From: Undaria pinnatifida
Taxonomy: Eukaryota; Sar; Phaeophyceae; Laminariales; Alariaceae
Direction of reading: 5' to 3'
Assembly (NCBI GenBank): GCA_012845835.1
Contig: JABAKD010000029.1
Coordinates: forward strand, 2,176,970 to 2,240,969
DNA: 64,000 nt
Shown: piece after piece, positions 1 through 19,284 of the stretch
Layout of the letters: every line of letters begins with the position of its first letter
Position numbering within the stretch: position 1 is the first letter of the stretch
The notes under the pieces: model-generated
Seen by the model: the letters and a program-made list of their open reading frames with translations, nothing else
Told to the model about the DNA's origin: nothing
The model's database searches: none
Made by a program: the position numbers and the translations under genes

Positions 1-8636
<8,636 letters not shown>

Positions 8637-8639
8637 CTG

Positions 8640-9720
8640 TTAGAGGCGGGGGGGCGGATGAGGAAGGGGAGTGGGGGTGGCGGTTGGGTTCGGGCAACAG
8701 GTGTAACTGGTACGGTATGGGGGGGGGGGTGAGTTCCCAACGGTAACAGGAGCTGAAATGAGTGAGTCCTCGCCAGCCTCAAGGGCACAACTAGTTAAAT
8801 TACTTATGATGCAACATATTTTGAACACACTCAAGCGCATGACTGCTTATGAGGTATCTGGTATGTGCTTCGCATTTCGTAAACGCAGTGTTTTACTCCG
8901 TACGCGAGCAGGGAGTGATCGTAGAGTTAACGTGCCAGGTAGAAGGCAGATCGCATTCTAAATCTGCCACACTTGTTGCTGTCTGTGCTGCTGCTGCCGC
9001 TGCTGTGTTTCGCGTTTTTTGCGTGTGTACGTACGTAGCCTTCCGTGGCCAAGAAAACTTGTCGTTTACCGTATACGACGGTGTATATCACCCCAGACGT
9101 TGTATAACACCCACCCCCCCGGAGTATACTACTCGGTTGATGAAGAAAAGTAAACACCAACATATCAACACCACTTATCACCGGGGTACATGGTATACCA
9201 CACACCCTGCGGTGTCATGCCTCATAATCACCATGACACCCCCAAGACACCACCTGGGTCATGCCGTCATGTGAACAGAGATGTGAGCACACAGCATGTA
9301 CAGGTGTGAGAGGATACCACATTATATGGAGACCGGCAACATGGAGGTGGAGGAGGTGCAGAGGCCTTGCGAACGCGTGGCCGATCGCAGTGGGTAAATC
9401 TCTTCAGCGGCGCCGGCGACTGTTGTTACCGGCACGGGTACTCAAGGCTCGATCAGGCGTGTTTTCGAGGCAAACCACACCTGTGCCTCCTCCTACTTGG
9501 AGCGAGGCACCAACCTACTTTGCAACCGCTGATACCACACCCTTTTCGTCACACCCTGTGGAGCATACCATCCCGGCGATACGTTTTATCACAACCCAAA
9601 ATAAGCACCCACTTCATCACCGGGGTACCCTGCACATCACCTCCCCCGGGACATAACACATTGCGTGATACCTGGTAAGTTCGTCAGACGCCCAAAATGT
9701 TTTCACCGCGGGTGTGGTAT
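8640..9720. other. No gene recognised upstream of BDP1
   Basis: Open frames here are short and compositionally ordinary. The 9070-9250 and 9530-9665 parts share short motifs (TATCACCGGGGTAC, CACACCCTG(C/T)GG), suggesting an old duplication. Any promoter or missing 5' exon of BDP1 would be expected here but cannot be assigned. Confidence 0.4.
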
Positions 9721-9723
9721 TGC

Positions 9724-9806
9724 CGGTCGCCCAGGTGGCGTATCAGGTTATCCTCGAGCCTAGTGTATGTCAGTTTCGTGAGTTCGAATCCCCCCGAGTG
9801 CATACT
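9724..9806 (+). other. tRNA-like sequence, probably a pseudogene or SINE head
   Basis: An A-box-like GGTGGCGTATCAGG (9734-9747) is followed by a good B box, GAGTTCGAATCC (from 9780), and a T5 run at about 9825. The T-stem does not pair well and no clean acceptor stem or anticodon stem can be built. A functional tRNA is therefore unlikely. Confidence 0.3.
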
Positions 9807-9839
9807 CCTGTAAACTCGTGAGGACTTTTTATTGTGCCC

Positions 9840-10020
9840 AAATTGACTTGCGGAAAGCGGAAAGCGCGAGAGCGTGAGGTAGCAACAATCGATGAAAAGT
9901 CGATGAGCAGTGGGATTGCTGAACCCTACGTGCGATGAAAATATAAAAATGAAAGGCAAGAACCGGAGGGGAGAAGGGACGACACCTGTGACCACGGCTT
10001 GTCCAGAAGCTGGAAAGTAG
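9840..10020 (+). repeat. Dispersed repeat related to 21040-21120 and 57370-57600
   Basis: Shares AAAATGAAAGGCAAG-like and ACACCTGTGACCACGGCTTG-like blocks with the segments near 21.05 kb and 57.4-57.6 kb. The copies are diverged and non-coding. Confidence 0.4.
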
Positions 10021-10325
10021 ATGTGCGTGAAAAAGAAAAAGAAGAAGAAAAAATACTCGTTTGGTCGATCTGGTATGTGTCGTCTTTTGAGGGCACTGAA
10101 TTCCTGCCGCACAAGCACAAACAGCAGGTACATAAGATGTCATGACCTTTTGGGTATACCCGTACGCTAGTAATATGGTACGATACCTACCCTTTGCTTT
10201 TTTGAAGTCAAGTGCTTGAAGTTTACCAGGAACCCGGTAATATGGGAGTAATCGTCCCCATGGGTATCGCACGAAGGCTGTTCGTCTAACAACTCAACTA
10301 TTAATAGGCTGCAAGAAGCAGCAGC

Positions 10326-11240
10326 ATGACACCGCCAAAGCCACAGCTACCCACCAATCGAAGCAGCAATCAAGCCGACTACAACGACATCAACCACAGC
10401 CACAGCTACACCCCGACGCCACACTTACCGCACCACCTCCACCAGCAGACACACCAACACCAACCCGGGGGCCATCCTGAATCCTCCCTGGGCCAGAACG
10501 AGCGGCGCTGGTCAGGGCCGCATCCTGTCCTGGTCCCAAGCCTCGTTCAGGCTGTGGCACCGGCTGAGGTTTGCGCTGCTTTGGACGAAAGCCGCGACCA
10601 CGGGGTGGCTTGGTCGAGCTGGCTCCGCCACCTCTCCCTACCCCTGAGAGGGCACACGAGAGGGGGAAAGGAGGGAGAGAGGGAGGCAAGGAGGGAGGGG
10701 GAGGGTATCGGGGTGTTGCTGACGAGGCACTAGAGCCGAGTAGCGCCGCAACAGACATAACACAGCAGTACCAGGTACTGCTGTAGTACGTGAACGGAGT
10801 GAGAGCGAAAGTTATATACAGGGTCAGCGATGTAGACACAAGGCTTGGGCCGGCACCAGTGCTACAGGCTGGGTGCACCAGAGAGAGAGAGCTTGCCAGT
10901 GTGATCATGCCCTCCAGCGCATCTTGGGACAACAGCGTCACAGCAAGGTCCACACCGCACCTACAGCCGTCGAATATTCAAACTGCTGCTGTCATACGTA
11001 CACAGAGTTGCGTCGATAAACAAAACGATCAGAGCTCGTTTCAATTGCAGAACCTACACCTCAAGACAACACGCAGACACCAACAAGAAAGGTGCAGTAG
11101 CGCACGAAACCCATACCGTGGCACTCACGCTCGGCATCCGTGATGGGCACGTGATTGAGCATCTAGCCTGGCTCGAGGTAGGGGAGAACGCTGGAGGTCG
11201 ACTCAACTGGAAATGTGCGTTTGGTGTACATTTTGCCACA
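10326..11240. other. Possible unrecognised coding segments, weak
   Basis: A 187-codon minus-strand frame (10953-10390) carries a Pro/Gly/Arg-rich stretch with KPPRGRGFRPKQRKPQP, and a donor-like GTGAGT follows a short ATG frame at about 11164-11130. The phases do not join into one convincing product and no family is recognised. These may be chance frames in GC-rich DNA. Confidence 0.2.
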
Positions 11241-12225
11241 CGGAGTATAGAAAACGCCTCCCAAGCTCTGTTTAAGATTTCCGCATTTTTGCTAGAGAGT
11301 GGGCGAAGAGTGTGTGCGAGCGTTCTTATCCTCGAGTTTCGTGGGTCCGAGGCACGGGTACTGCGTTCGTCCTCTTTTTTTCTTTGTGGCTGTCGTTTGG
11401 TAATAAATAACTGTTGTTACAGTTAGTTGTTGTTGTTGTTGTCGATTTTTACCCTGGTGTTAAATTAAAGGTGGGGGACACAGAGTGCCCCCTGCAGGTC
11501 TGCCAATTGAGCAGGTCCTCGGAGAATACTCACTTACTTTCGTTCCTTCGTAGAGATGTAGCTTTACTGGGGTACTACCTGGTACATTATTATACTCGGG
11601 AGTAATAATTATTACTACTACTATTATTATCGATGGGAGTTAATACTATTAATACTACAATCAATCGTAGTACTACTTCTGCTGTACACTCACATCTCCA
11701 TTATTATGTGTACTACAACACAACAAACAGCAGCATGTAGTAGTATTGATACGAAGTAGTAGTATTAGTGTTAATAGTAGCAGTAGGAGGACCTACTAGG
11801 TATTATTATAGTCCATATTATGGTCACAAGACGACGGGCGGGCGCGTCAACACCTACTACCTGACAGCTGTGGCGCTTTGAAGACGAACATGTAGACTGT
11901 GTCTATGTATGTCATGTACTTATGTTTGGTGTGGACTGCTGCTATAATAGCAGCAGCTGTGTTTAGTCTTCACATAATGACATTCTAATCAGTAATAAAA
12001 AAAAAACTAAAAACCGTTTTCTTTCTACGACTACATCAATCATCCATTAATACCATCATCACTACAATAACACCCACACACAGTTTACTACTCTCTGCTG
12101 GTTCCCTTCATGCTACAGATACAACTTCTGTGGTTTACAGAACGAAAATGTTACTACTACTGTCTGTGTTGTTCTTGGATATTGTGGGCACCGCGTGGTG
12201 GTGAACTTTGTCATTAAGATGTTAT
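11241..12225. other. AT-rich intergenic DNA, no gene seen
   Basis: Contains short GTT and ATT microsatellite stretches (about 11423-11443 and 11595-11640) and many TAGTA-type triplet runs. No splice-bounded coding block is recognised. Confidence 0.5.
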
Positions 12226-12980
12226 TGTTAAGGTGTTAAGGACTTTAGTGGGGTATTAGTCCGTTTGACCACTTGCAAAAGGTTAACCTATAGCTCACCC
12301 AAACTAAGCCTTATAACACTCTCCCCCCCTGAAACGGCGGGATAGCAGGTCGGCCGGATATCCGGGCGGACCTGTCAATTATCCAAGCCGTTTCATTCCC
12401 TGGGGATACCAGGAAGAGTATTTTTCAAGTTCGCCATGGGAAAATCTGAAAAAGTTTATTATGGTGGATGTGGGGATCGAACCCACGACCCAAAAACCCA
12501 TGGTCTGTCGACGACGCCATTTGTTAAGGAATTTAGTGGGGTATTAGTCCGTTTGACCACTTGCAAAAGGTTAACCAATAGCTTACCCAAACTAAGCCTT
12601 ATAACAAAGGTATTAGTAGTGGGGTATTAGTCCGTTTGACCACTCGCAAAAGGTTAACCAATAGCTTACCCAAACTAAGCCTTATAACACTCTTCCCCCC
12701 TGAAACGCCGGGACAGCAGGTCGGCCGGATATACGGCGGACCTGTCAATATCCAAGCCGTTTCATTTCCTGGGGATACCAGGGAGAGTATTTTCCAAGTT
12801 CGACATGTGGGGAAAGTCTGAAAAGTTTATTATTGTGGATGGTGGGGATCGAACCCACGACCCGAAAACCCATCATGGTCTGTCGACGACGCCATTTGTT
12901 AAGGTATTAGGGGGGTATTAGTCCGTTTGACCACTTGCAAAAGGTTATCCAATAGCTTACCCAAACTGAGCCTTATAACA
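12226..12980 (-). mobile_element. TRIM-like miniature LTR element, tandem pair
   Basis: Four near-identical repeats of 83-93 bp (12226-12318, 12522-12606, 12607-12689, 12897-12980) begin TGTTAAGG and end TTATAACA on the plus strand, so each has TG...CA termini. About 205 bp of internal sequence separates the first from the second and the third from the fourth. On the minus strand a purine tract (AGGGGGGGAGAG) directly precedes one terminal repeat, as a polypurine tract does. TGG follows two bases after the other repeat, where a primer-binding site would start. The pair is flanked by TTAT on both sides (12222-12225 and 12981-12984), a candidate target duplication. There is no coding capacity. 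The internal region carries a perfect tRNA T-arm. Read this as a small non-autonomous LTR retroelement. Confidence 0.7.
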
Positions 12981-13476
12981 TTATGTATAATACGAAGTAG
13001 TTAGTTATTGAACTCAGAAGTCGTTTTCGTTGCCGTCCCCGTTACTGTTGTTGTTGTCGTTGAATTATTACTACACAGCACAACTATATAGCTACTTGTT
13101 TTGGAAATGTTAGCACATAGCCATTACGAGTCAATGTTCAGTAGCACTGCTCTTGTGTATCGCAGGTCTCATATGTGTCGGTTCGAGTGTAACGTACGTA
13201 TGTGTGCGGAGGAATTACTTCCGTAGGGTTCTCCGCTTGATATCCAGGTTGGATTCTCCGCTTGATATCCACGTAGCTCACTCTCTCGTGTGGCTCTCTC
13301 TTGTAGATCCTTCCGGATCATAGCTGTCCTGGTCATCTCTGGGAAGCAGCCGTCGTCTGGGCTCTGCTCCTCTGCGGTATATATTTGTGTGTATTGGCGA
13401 AATTAAGCGCCACCGTTGTACTATTCAACATCTTTTTTACATCTCGGAAACACTTTGTCTTCCAGGCTATCCCATC

Positions 13477-13850
13477 TGTTAAGGAATTAGTGGGGTATTA
13501 GTCCGTTTGACCACTTGCAAAAGGTTAACCAATAGCTTACCCAAACTAAGCCTTATAACACTCTCCCCCCCTGAAACGGCGGGATATCAGGTCGGCCGGA
13601 TATACGGGCGGACCTGTCAATTATCCAAGCCGTTTCATTTCCTGGGGATACCGGGGAGAGTATTTTTCAAGTTCGACATGGGGAAAATCTGAAAAGTTTA
13701 TTATTGTGGATGGTGGGGATCGAACCCACGACCCAAAAAAACCATGGTCTGTCGACGACGCCATTTGTTAAGGTATTTAGTGGGGTATTAGTCCGTTTGA
13801 CCACTTGCAAAAGGTTAACCAATAGCTTACCCAAACTAAGCCTTATAACA
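13477..13850 (-). mobile_element. TRIM-like miniature LTR element, single copy
   Basis: Terminal repeats 13477-13560 (84 bp) and 13766-13850 (85 bp) are nearly identical to those at 12.2-12.98 kb, and the 205-bp internal region matches too. On the minus strand the order is terminal repeat, TGG-starting candidate primer site, tRNA-like T-arm, then a G-rich purine tract next to the second terminal repeat. Clear target duplications are not seen (CCATC against CCTCG). Confidence 0.7.
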
Positions 13851-14622
13851 CCTCGCACCGTGCCATCACCTCGACTAATGTCGACGGCACAGCCTCTCAA
13901 ATCACCGTGACAGGGTGTCACACATTATCCATGACAGGTTATGAGCCTCGTCCATGAGCACCGAAATCGCCTGCGCGTGGTTCTCTCGCGAGGCGTAGTC
14001 TATCCAAGATATCTCCCACGTACCGAGTTGCCGGCTTGGTAGCGTATGCAGGCTGAGCATACGACAGCTAGCTGGTAGCCACCTGCTGCTGCCGCTACAC
14101 CTACGTGACCCGCTCACGTAAGTTTGCCTGCGCGTCGTAGTATACTCCAGGTATACCTGCGCGTTGTGGTACACGCGAGGTAGGTCTGTACAAGATATCT
14201 TCCTCGTGCTGTTTTTATTTATCGGTGCGTGTGTAGGCTGAGGATCTGACCAGGCGTGTTTGCATCCGTGCAGCAGCCAAAAGTCTACGCTGCAAGACGC
14301 ATAGCAAGTCTCAGCAGTGCATCTAACCCGTGTACCTGCAGGACGAGGCCGGAGCTGGCTACTCCGTCGTCTCAACACCGCAGTTTCGCCACCTGCGGTT
14401 GATCATAAGCTGTGCTCGACGGGGCGCAGTGGTCTGGGCGGACGCTGGATAGCTAACGCCGGACGTGGGTCGTGGGCTACGGAGCTGCGACCTGAACTAA
14501 GCCTACCCTTGTGTAGCATTGCACCATATCCTTAGGCGCGCCGACCCTTTTCAGGCTCTCGGGGCGTCGTACGTATGCCGAAAACCTGACCGCGCCCGGG
14601 AATGTGACCCTGACTTTCAGCG
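13851..14622 (+). other. Leader region upstream of the Copia remnant
   Basis: No gene is recognised. It may include the 5' LTR and leader of the Copia element, but no matching LTR is visible on the other side of the element, so boundaries cannot be set. Confidence 0.3.
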
Positions 14623-15619
14623 ATGGCGGAATCATCCAGCTCCGGGCTTCACCGTATGCTGCACGCCGTTGGGACCATCTCGGGGCAGCAGGATTTTCGC
14701 GTGTGGAAGACAAAACTCCGGAACGCAGTCAACCTCTTCGCGCCGGATCTTGAGCCCATCCTAGCCGGGGCCGATAGCCCTGCGGAACCTGAGCCGGACG
14801 AGGGAGATAGGGCCAAGTGGGACCAGGCTAACAGTCGCCTGTTCTCCCTCCTCTTCTTTTTCACCTCCGGGTCTGCGCACGCCACCGTCCTTACTCACGA
14901 AGATGCGGCGGATGGAACGGCGGCCTGGAAGGCCCTCGACGAGCGTTTCGACTCTCACACCCAGGAAGCTCGGCGTGCGTGTCACAGAGAGAGCTTTTCG
15001 GCTTTCGGCACCTGGCGGGCGGGGATCCCATCGATTTCTTCACGAAAGGAATGGATCTCAAGATTCACCTCCAAGGCCTGGGGGAGGAGGTCTCCAAGGA
15101 GGTCTATCTAGACATCATGCACTCGGACCTGACGAAGGCCCCAGAGTTTAAATTAATCCGTGAGATCCATACCGTGAGGAATTCACGTCCGTTGACCGTC
15201 TCCAGGAGACGGCTAACCGCTTCTACGTGGACCAGCAGTCGCGCAACGCGTCGGGGCCCGTGGTCTCGGGCCGGGGGGCCACGATGGCGGCATCCTCATC
15301 CCACCGGTGCCATCGATGCAAGGCGTACGGGCATTTCCAGCGTAACTGCCCCCAACAAATGCAGAAGAACCGTCCGAAGCCGGGGAAGAAGAAGTGGAAG
15401 AATAAGTGCGGCGGTGGTGGGGGGAGTGCTCAGCCGAAATGGTGCTTCTACCACAACACCACCACGCACAGCGATGCTGAGTGTCAGAAACAGCAGGAGC
15501 TTCGCGCGAACAAGCATAAGGAGCTCCAAGGCTTGGTTGCTAACCTGGAGCTGCAGCATTCCGCTGGTCAGGTCAACCTGCCCAACATCGGGAGCGCTCA
15601 CTTGGCGCAATCGACTTAG
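14623..15619 (+). pseudogene. Copia retrotransposon gag, broken
   Basis: Starts at an ATG with the gag-type N-terminus (FRVWKTKLRNAVNLF) and continues through a UBN2/gag capsid-like region (LFGFRHLAGGDPIDFFTKGM). It ends with a zinc knuckle CHRCKAYGHFQRNC of CX2CX4HX4C form, followed by a basic stretch and a second Cys/His cluster. The frame changes near 14975 and again near 15180, and a TAG interrupts at 15617-15619. Gag would package the element's RNA, but this copy cannot make the protein intact. Confidence 0.8.
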
Positions 15620-17346
15620 GCGACGGCGCCGCAGGCTCCCGCTGAGCCGACTTCGTTCGGGTTCTCCTTCAGCGCCCAACGCGCTCCACCGGCTGCGGCA
15701 ACTTCGTCTTCTGCCTTTGCCCAGACGCCTCCGGCGGCGTCTGCCGCCACTCCGGCGGCACCTTCATCTATCTCCTCAGAGTCGCCTGCACAGGACCACC
15801 GCTTGCCTTCAGGGTTTTTCTGTGCGTTCATGGCGACTCCTGCCGAGATGTCGCTTGCTCCTTTTCGCTCAGACGGGTCGTGCATCCGGATGGTTGTGGA
15901 CAGCGAAGCGCCCAACAACTACCTCGACCCTGCGCTTACACCAGGAGTGCGGGCCCACATGTGCGACGTCGAAGACCTTCAGGTCCCTCACACGATCGTC
16001 GCCGCCGGCCAGCATCTCCTCAAGGGCGTAACAGCGGGGACTATCTTCGGCGCCGTCACGGACGACAACGGAAATGACCAGCGCGTCTCCTTTCGCGTCG
16101 TTTTGGTGCCGGACTTGGGCACCAACCGCTTCTCCGTGACCGCGGCGATGCAGAAGGGAGTGGCGACGTTGTTTCATCCGGCCAACCCCAGATTGGAGTC
16201 GGGGGACGTGGTTATCCCGATGCAAACCTGTGGGGTGGACGACGCGACCGGAAAGCTCATGTGCTCCATCGAGGTGAAACTAGGGGGTGGCGCCGGGGGC
16301 CAGATGGTCCTCGGGCGAGCCCCTGACGGGCTTGCCTCAAAGTCGGAGTCCACTCAGCTGTGGCACCGGCGCATGGGACACATCAACCACAAGAGCTTGG
16401 ACGTCCTGAGGAAGGCGCCGGCTAGCGGTGTCGACTACACCGGCGACCTTAAGAACTGTGGTACCTGTCCACTCGAGAAGAGCGCACAACAACCTCACCC
16501 CAAGCAGTCCACCTTCATTGAGACACCTTCTGTCGCGCCCTCGTTACACGCGCGCGGTTTTGACGATGGGGAGTTAACGTAGGACGACCACGACGACATG
16601 CTAAGAGACGTGCAAACCTACACTTCCAACCACTGGGCTGATTCGCTCTCTCCTGAACGTGCCGTTGCAAAAGCCGTCGGGGATCTGTCTGCGATTGAGC
16701 TTCTCGAACAATTTTGTGAGACAACCTACCGTGATCTTGGACTTGCACCTGCTGGATCTACTCCTGCCAACGATGCGCCTGGGACTTCCGGTGGTACGCC
16801 TGAGGAGGATAGCCCTGCCCCGCCAGGGGGTGTCAGTCCCCGGCGCCGGTCAACGATGCGTCTTCTCCTGGATCGTCACCTGGTGCGGCGCCGCCGCTTG
16901 GTTCATCGCCCGCTGGTTCTGCTCCGTCTGGTACTGCGCCGCAGGGCGGTTCTTTGCGTGGACGCGGTTCGTCTCGTGGTGGACGAGGTTCCTCGCTGAC
17001 GCCTGCAGTCGCCAGGTCTGCTTCGCGTGGTGGATCTGCGCGGGGAGGCATCACGCAGCGCGGTGGACGTGGCAGCGGGTCTGCACGTGGACGTGGTACT
17101 CGTGGTGGACGAGGTTCGACGTCGACGCCTGAAACCACCAGGTCTGCTTCGAGCGTACCCACTGCAAAGACCATCAGCGAGCTTCGTCGCCTCTCCTACG
17201 CGTTTACCGTGAAGGGGGAGTTTCCCGACGCCACCCACGGGGACGGCACATTCGGCTTCACGGAATACGCGTACGCTGTGGGAACAACGCAACCGAATGT
17301 TCCACGGACAATCAAGGAAGCGCGGGCCACGCCCGAAGCCGCCTAG
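15620..17346 (+). pseudogene. Copia retrotransposon pol, truncated and decayed
   Basis: In the frame of the zinc knuckle, sequence after the TAG encodes a Pro/Ala/Ser linker and then a retroviral-type protease region. There the expected catalytic D-S/T-G reads DSEA, so it is probably inactive. Next comes a GAG-pre-integrase domain (LWHRRMGHINHKSLDVLRK, with a downstream CGTC). The integrase core is missing: the frame stops at 16582 and resumes as the linker between integrase and reverse transcriptase, with Arg/Gly repeats after another frame change. It ends at PRTIKEARATPEAA plus a stop, exactly where Copia reverse transcriptase normally begins. Reverse transcriptase and RNase H are absent. 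Confidence 0.8.
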
Positions 17347-17402
17347 TGGAACGCAGCAGCAAAGCGCGAGATCGTGTATGTGGTTTTAGTGTGTGGGCAT
17401 TC

Positions 17403-17970
17403 TTGGTTGATGTTCTAGACTTGGTTATCGTGTCGTTTCAGAGTGGTGTTTTCGGCTACATATTATTTTGTGTTTGCGTGGTTGTTGCTACACGCGCATG
17501 TTTTGGTTGATGTTCTAGACTTCGTTATCGTGCTGTTTCAGAATGGTGTTCTAAAATATATATTATTTGTGTCCGCGTGGATGTTGCTACACGTGTATGT
17601 TTTAGTTGATGTTCTAAGCTCCGTTATCGTGTTGTTTCAGAGTGGTGTTTTTGAACACGTATTATTTTGTGTTTGCGTGGTTGTTGCTACACGTGTGTGT
17701 TTTGGGTGATGTTGTAGACTTCGTTATCGTGTTGTTTCATAATGGTGTTTTCAAATACATATTATTTTGTGTCCGCGTGGATGTTGCTACACGTGTATGT
17801 TTTGGTTGGTGTTCTAGGCTTCGTTATCGTGTTGTTTCAGAGTGGTGTTTTTGAACACGTATTATGTTGTGTTCGCGTGGTTGTTGCTATACGTGTATGT
17901 TTTGGGTGATGTTCTAGACTTCGTTATCGTGTTGTTTCATAATGGTGTTTTCAAATACATATTAGTTTGC
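17403..17970 (+). repeat. 100-bp satellite, six monomers as a 200-bp dimer
   Basis: The block TGATGTTCTAGACTTCGTTA and its variants recurs at exactly 100-bp steps (17411, 17511, about 17610, 17710, 17810, 17910). Odd monomers carry CAGAGTGGTG with GTTTGCGTGG or GTTCGCGTGG. Even monomers mostly carry CATAATGGTG with GTCCGCGTGG. This ABABAB order indicates a 200-bp higher-order unit. The array starts about 57 bp after the stop that ends the Copia remnant. Confidence 0.85.
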
Positions 17971-19284
17971 AGTGGTTGGAGAGGGTGGCCTGTTGTGCAT
18001 ATCCGCAAAACGTATTGATGTACGCCGAAACAACTGCTTCGGGGGGCTAAAAAACGAAGTTGCGAGGGACGTTTGGGAATTTCAACGTTCCCCCTCGCGG
18101 CTTTTGTCAAGTACGGTTAACTTCATATTTATCCATGGAGATAAACATGCAACAACCAACCTTGACAACTATGGGTTGTAGTGGTATCCTAATAATACTG
18201 TTATAATACCGTTACTGTTCATAGCTTGGCTATGGGTGTATTCATTATTTTGCTACATTGTGTGAGTTGAATACAAATGCTTCGCGAGGCTAGGGTTGAA
18301 GCCTTGAAATGAAAGTTCACAAAAAGGTTTTGTATATGTGATTAGCCTGCTTATTGAATACTTGGTGTGGACGAAGTAGTGGGAGGTTTAACGCGACAGA
18401 TATTGCAGTGTTAAATGATACTTTTCATGTGTAAACCTGTGGCATGTTTCTTTGCGGCCAGGGAGGGGGGCAGTGGGGCAGTGGGGGGGAGAAAAGGAGT
18501 TTAAACCTGTGGCATAGTTATGTTTAATCGGCTAGGAAGGGAGGGAGGGGCGCGGGGGGGTAAATCCGGTGCTTTGTCTCTTGTCCATCTACTGGTTCCG
18601 AATTTCCTACCAATTGGACGGCTACATTAGCCTTTCGTAGCAGTGTGAAGTTTGATAACATCTTTTTGACCTAAGGTGTGTGGGGGGGGGTTAAGTGAGT
18701 TTGTGGTGAGGGTATACAAGGTCGCAGCATTATACTATGCTTCTTGTGTGTGTGGATGCATGTGGCATATTTCTGTTTATTGGGTAGAGAGGGGAAAAAG
18801 AGAAAGGGAGAGGAGGGGACCAAGGGGGAGGGGGGGACAAAGGGGGTAAAAAGGGGGGGGGGGAGGGGCTGGGGGGAGGGGGGGGTTGGAAGCGGGTTTC
18901 CCCCCGCCCCCCTTTGGGTTGATTGCCTTTATTATTATTATTTTTATTTTTGCCCTCCGACAATGTAGCGTTGCTTGCCTTTATCGTTTTATCTACTAGT
19001 TCCGAAACATCTCAAAATTTATTGACTTTTCCAGCCTTTGTAGCGTTTCAATTTGTATAATATATAAAACCACTCTTCATATGTCACGATAGTATATCCG
19101 TAAGGGACTCAAACAAATTTCAAGGGGGGCATAATAAAACATACCCAGGTGGGTCGAAATCTCCTGAGAGCCAACGTGTTCAGACAAGGCTACTTGCGTA
19201 AGTTGCCGTCAACCACCCAAATTTCTCGGGTCACTCAGGCTACCACGTGGGGCCGTCTCTGAGCGCTTGCTATATTATAATAAT
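17971..19284. other. Intergenic, G-rich low complexity, no gene
   Basis: Holds poly-G rich blocks at 18460-18560 and 18780-18910. Several frames are open only because of low complexity. No exon is recognised. Confidence 0.5.
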
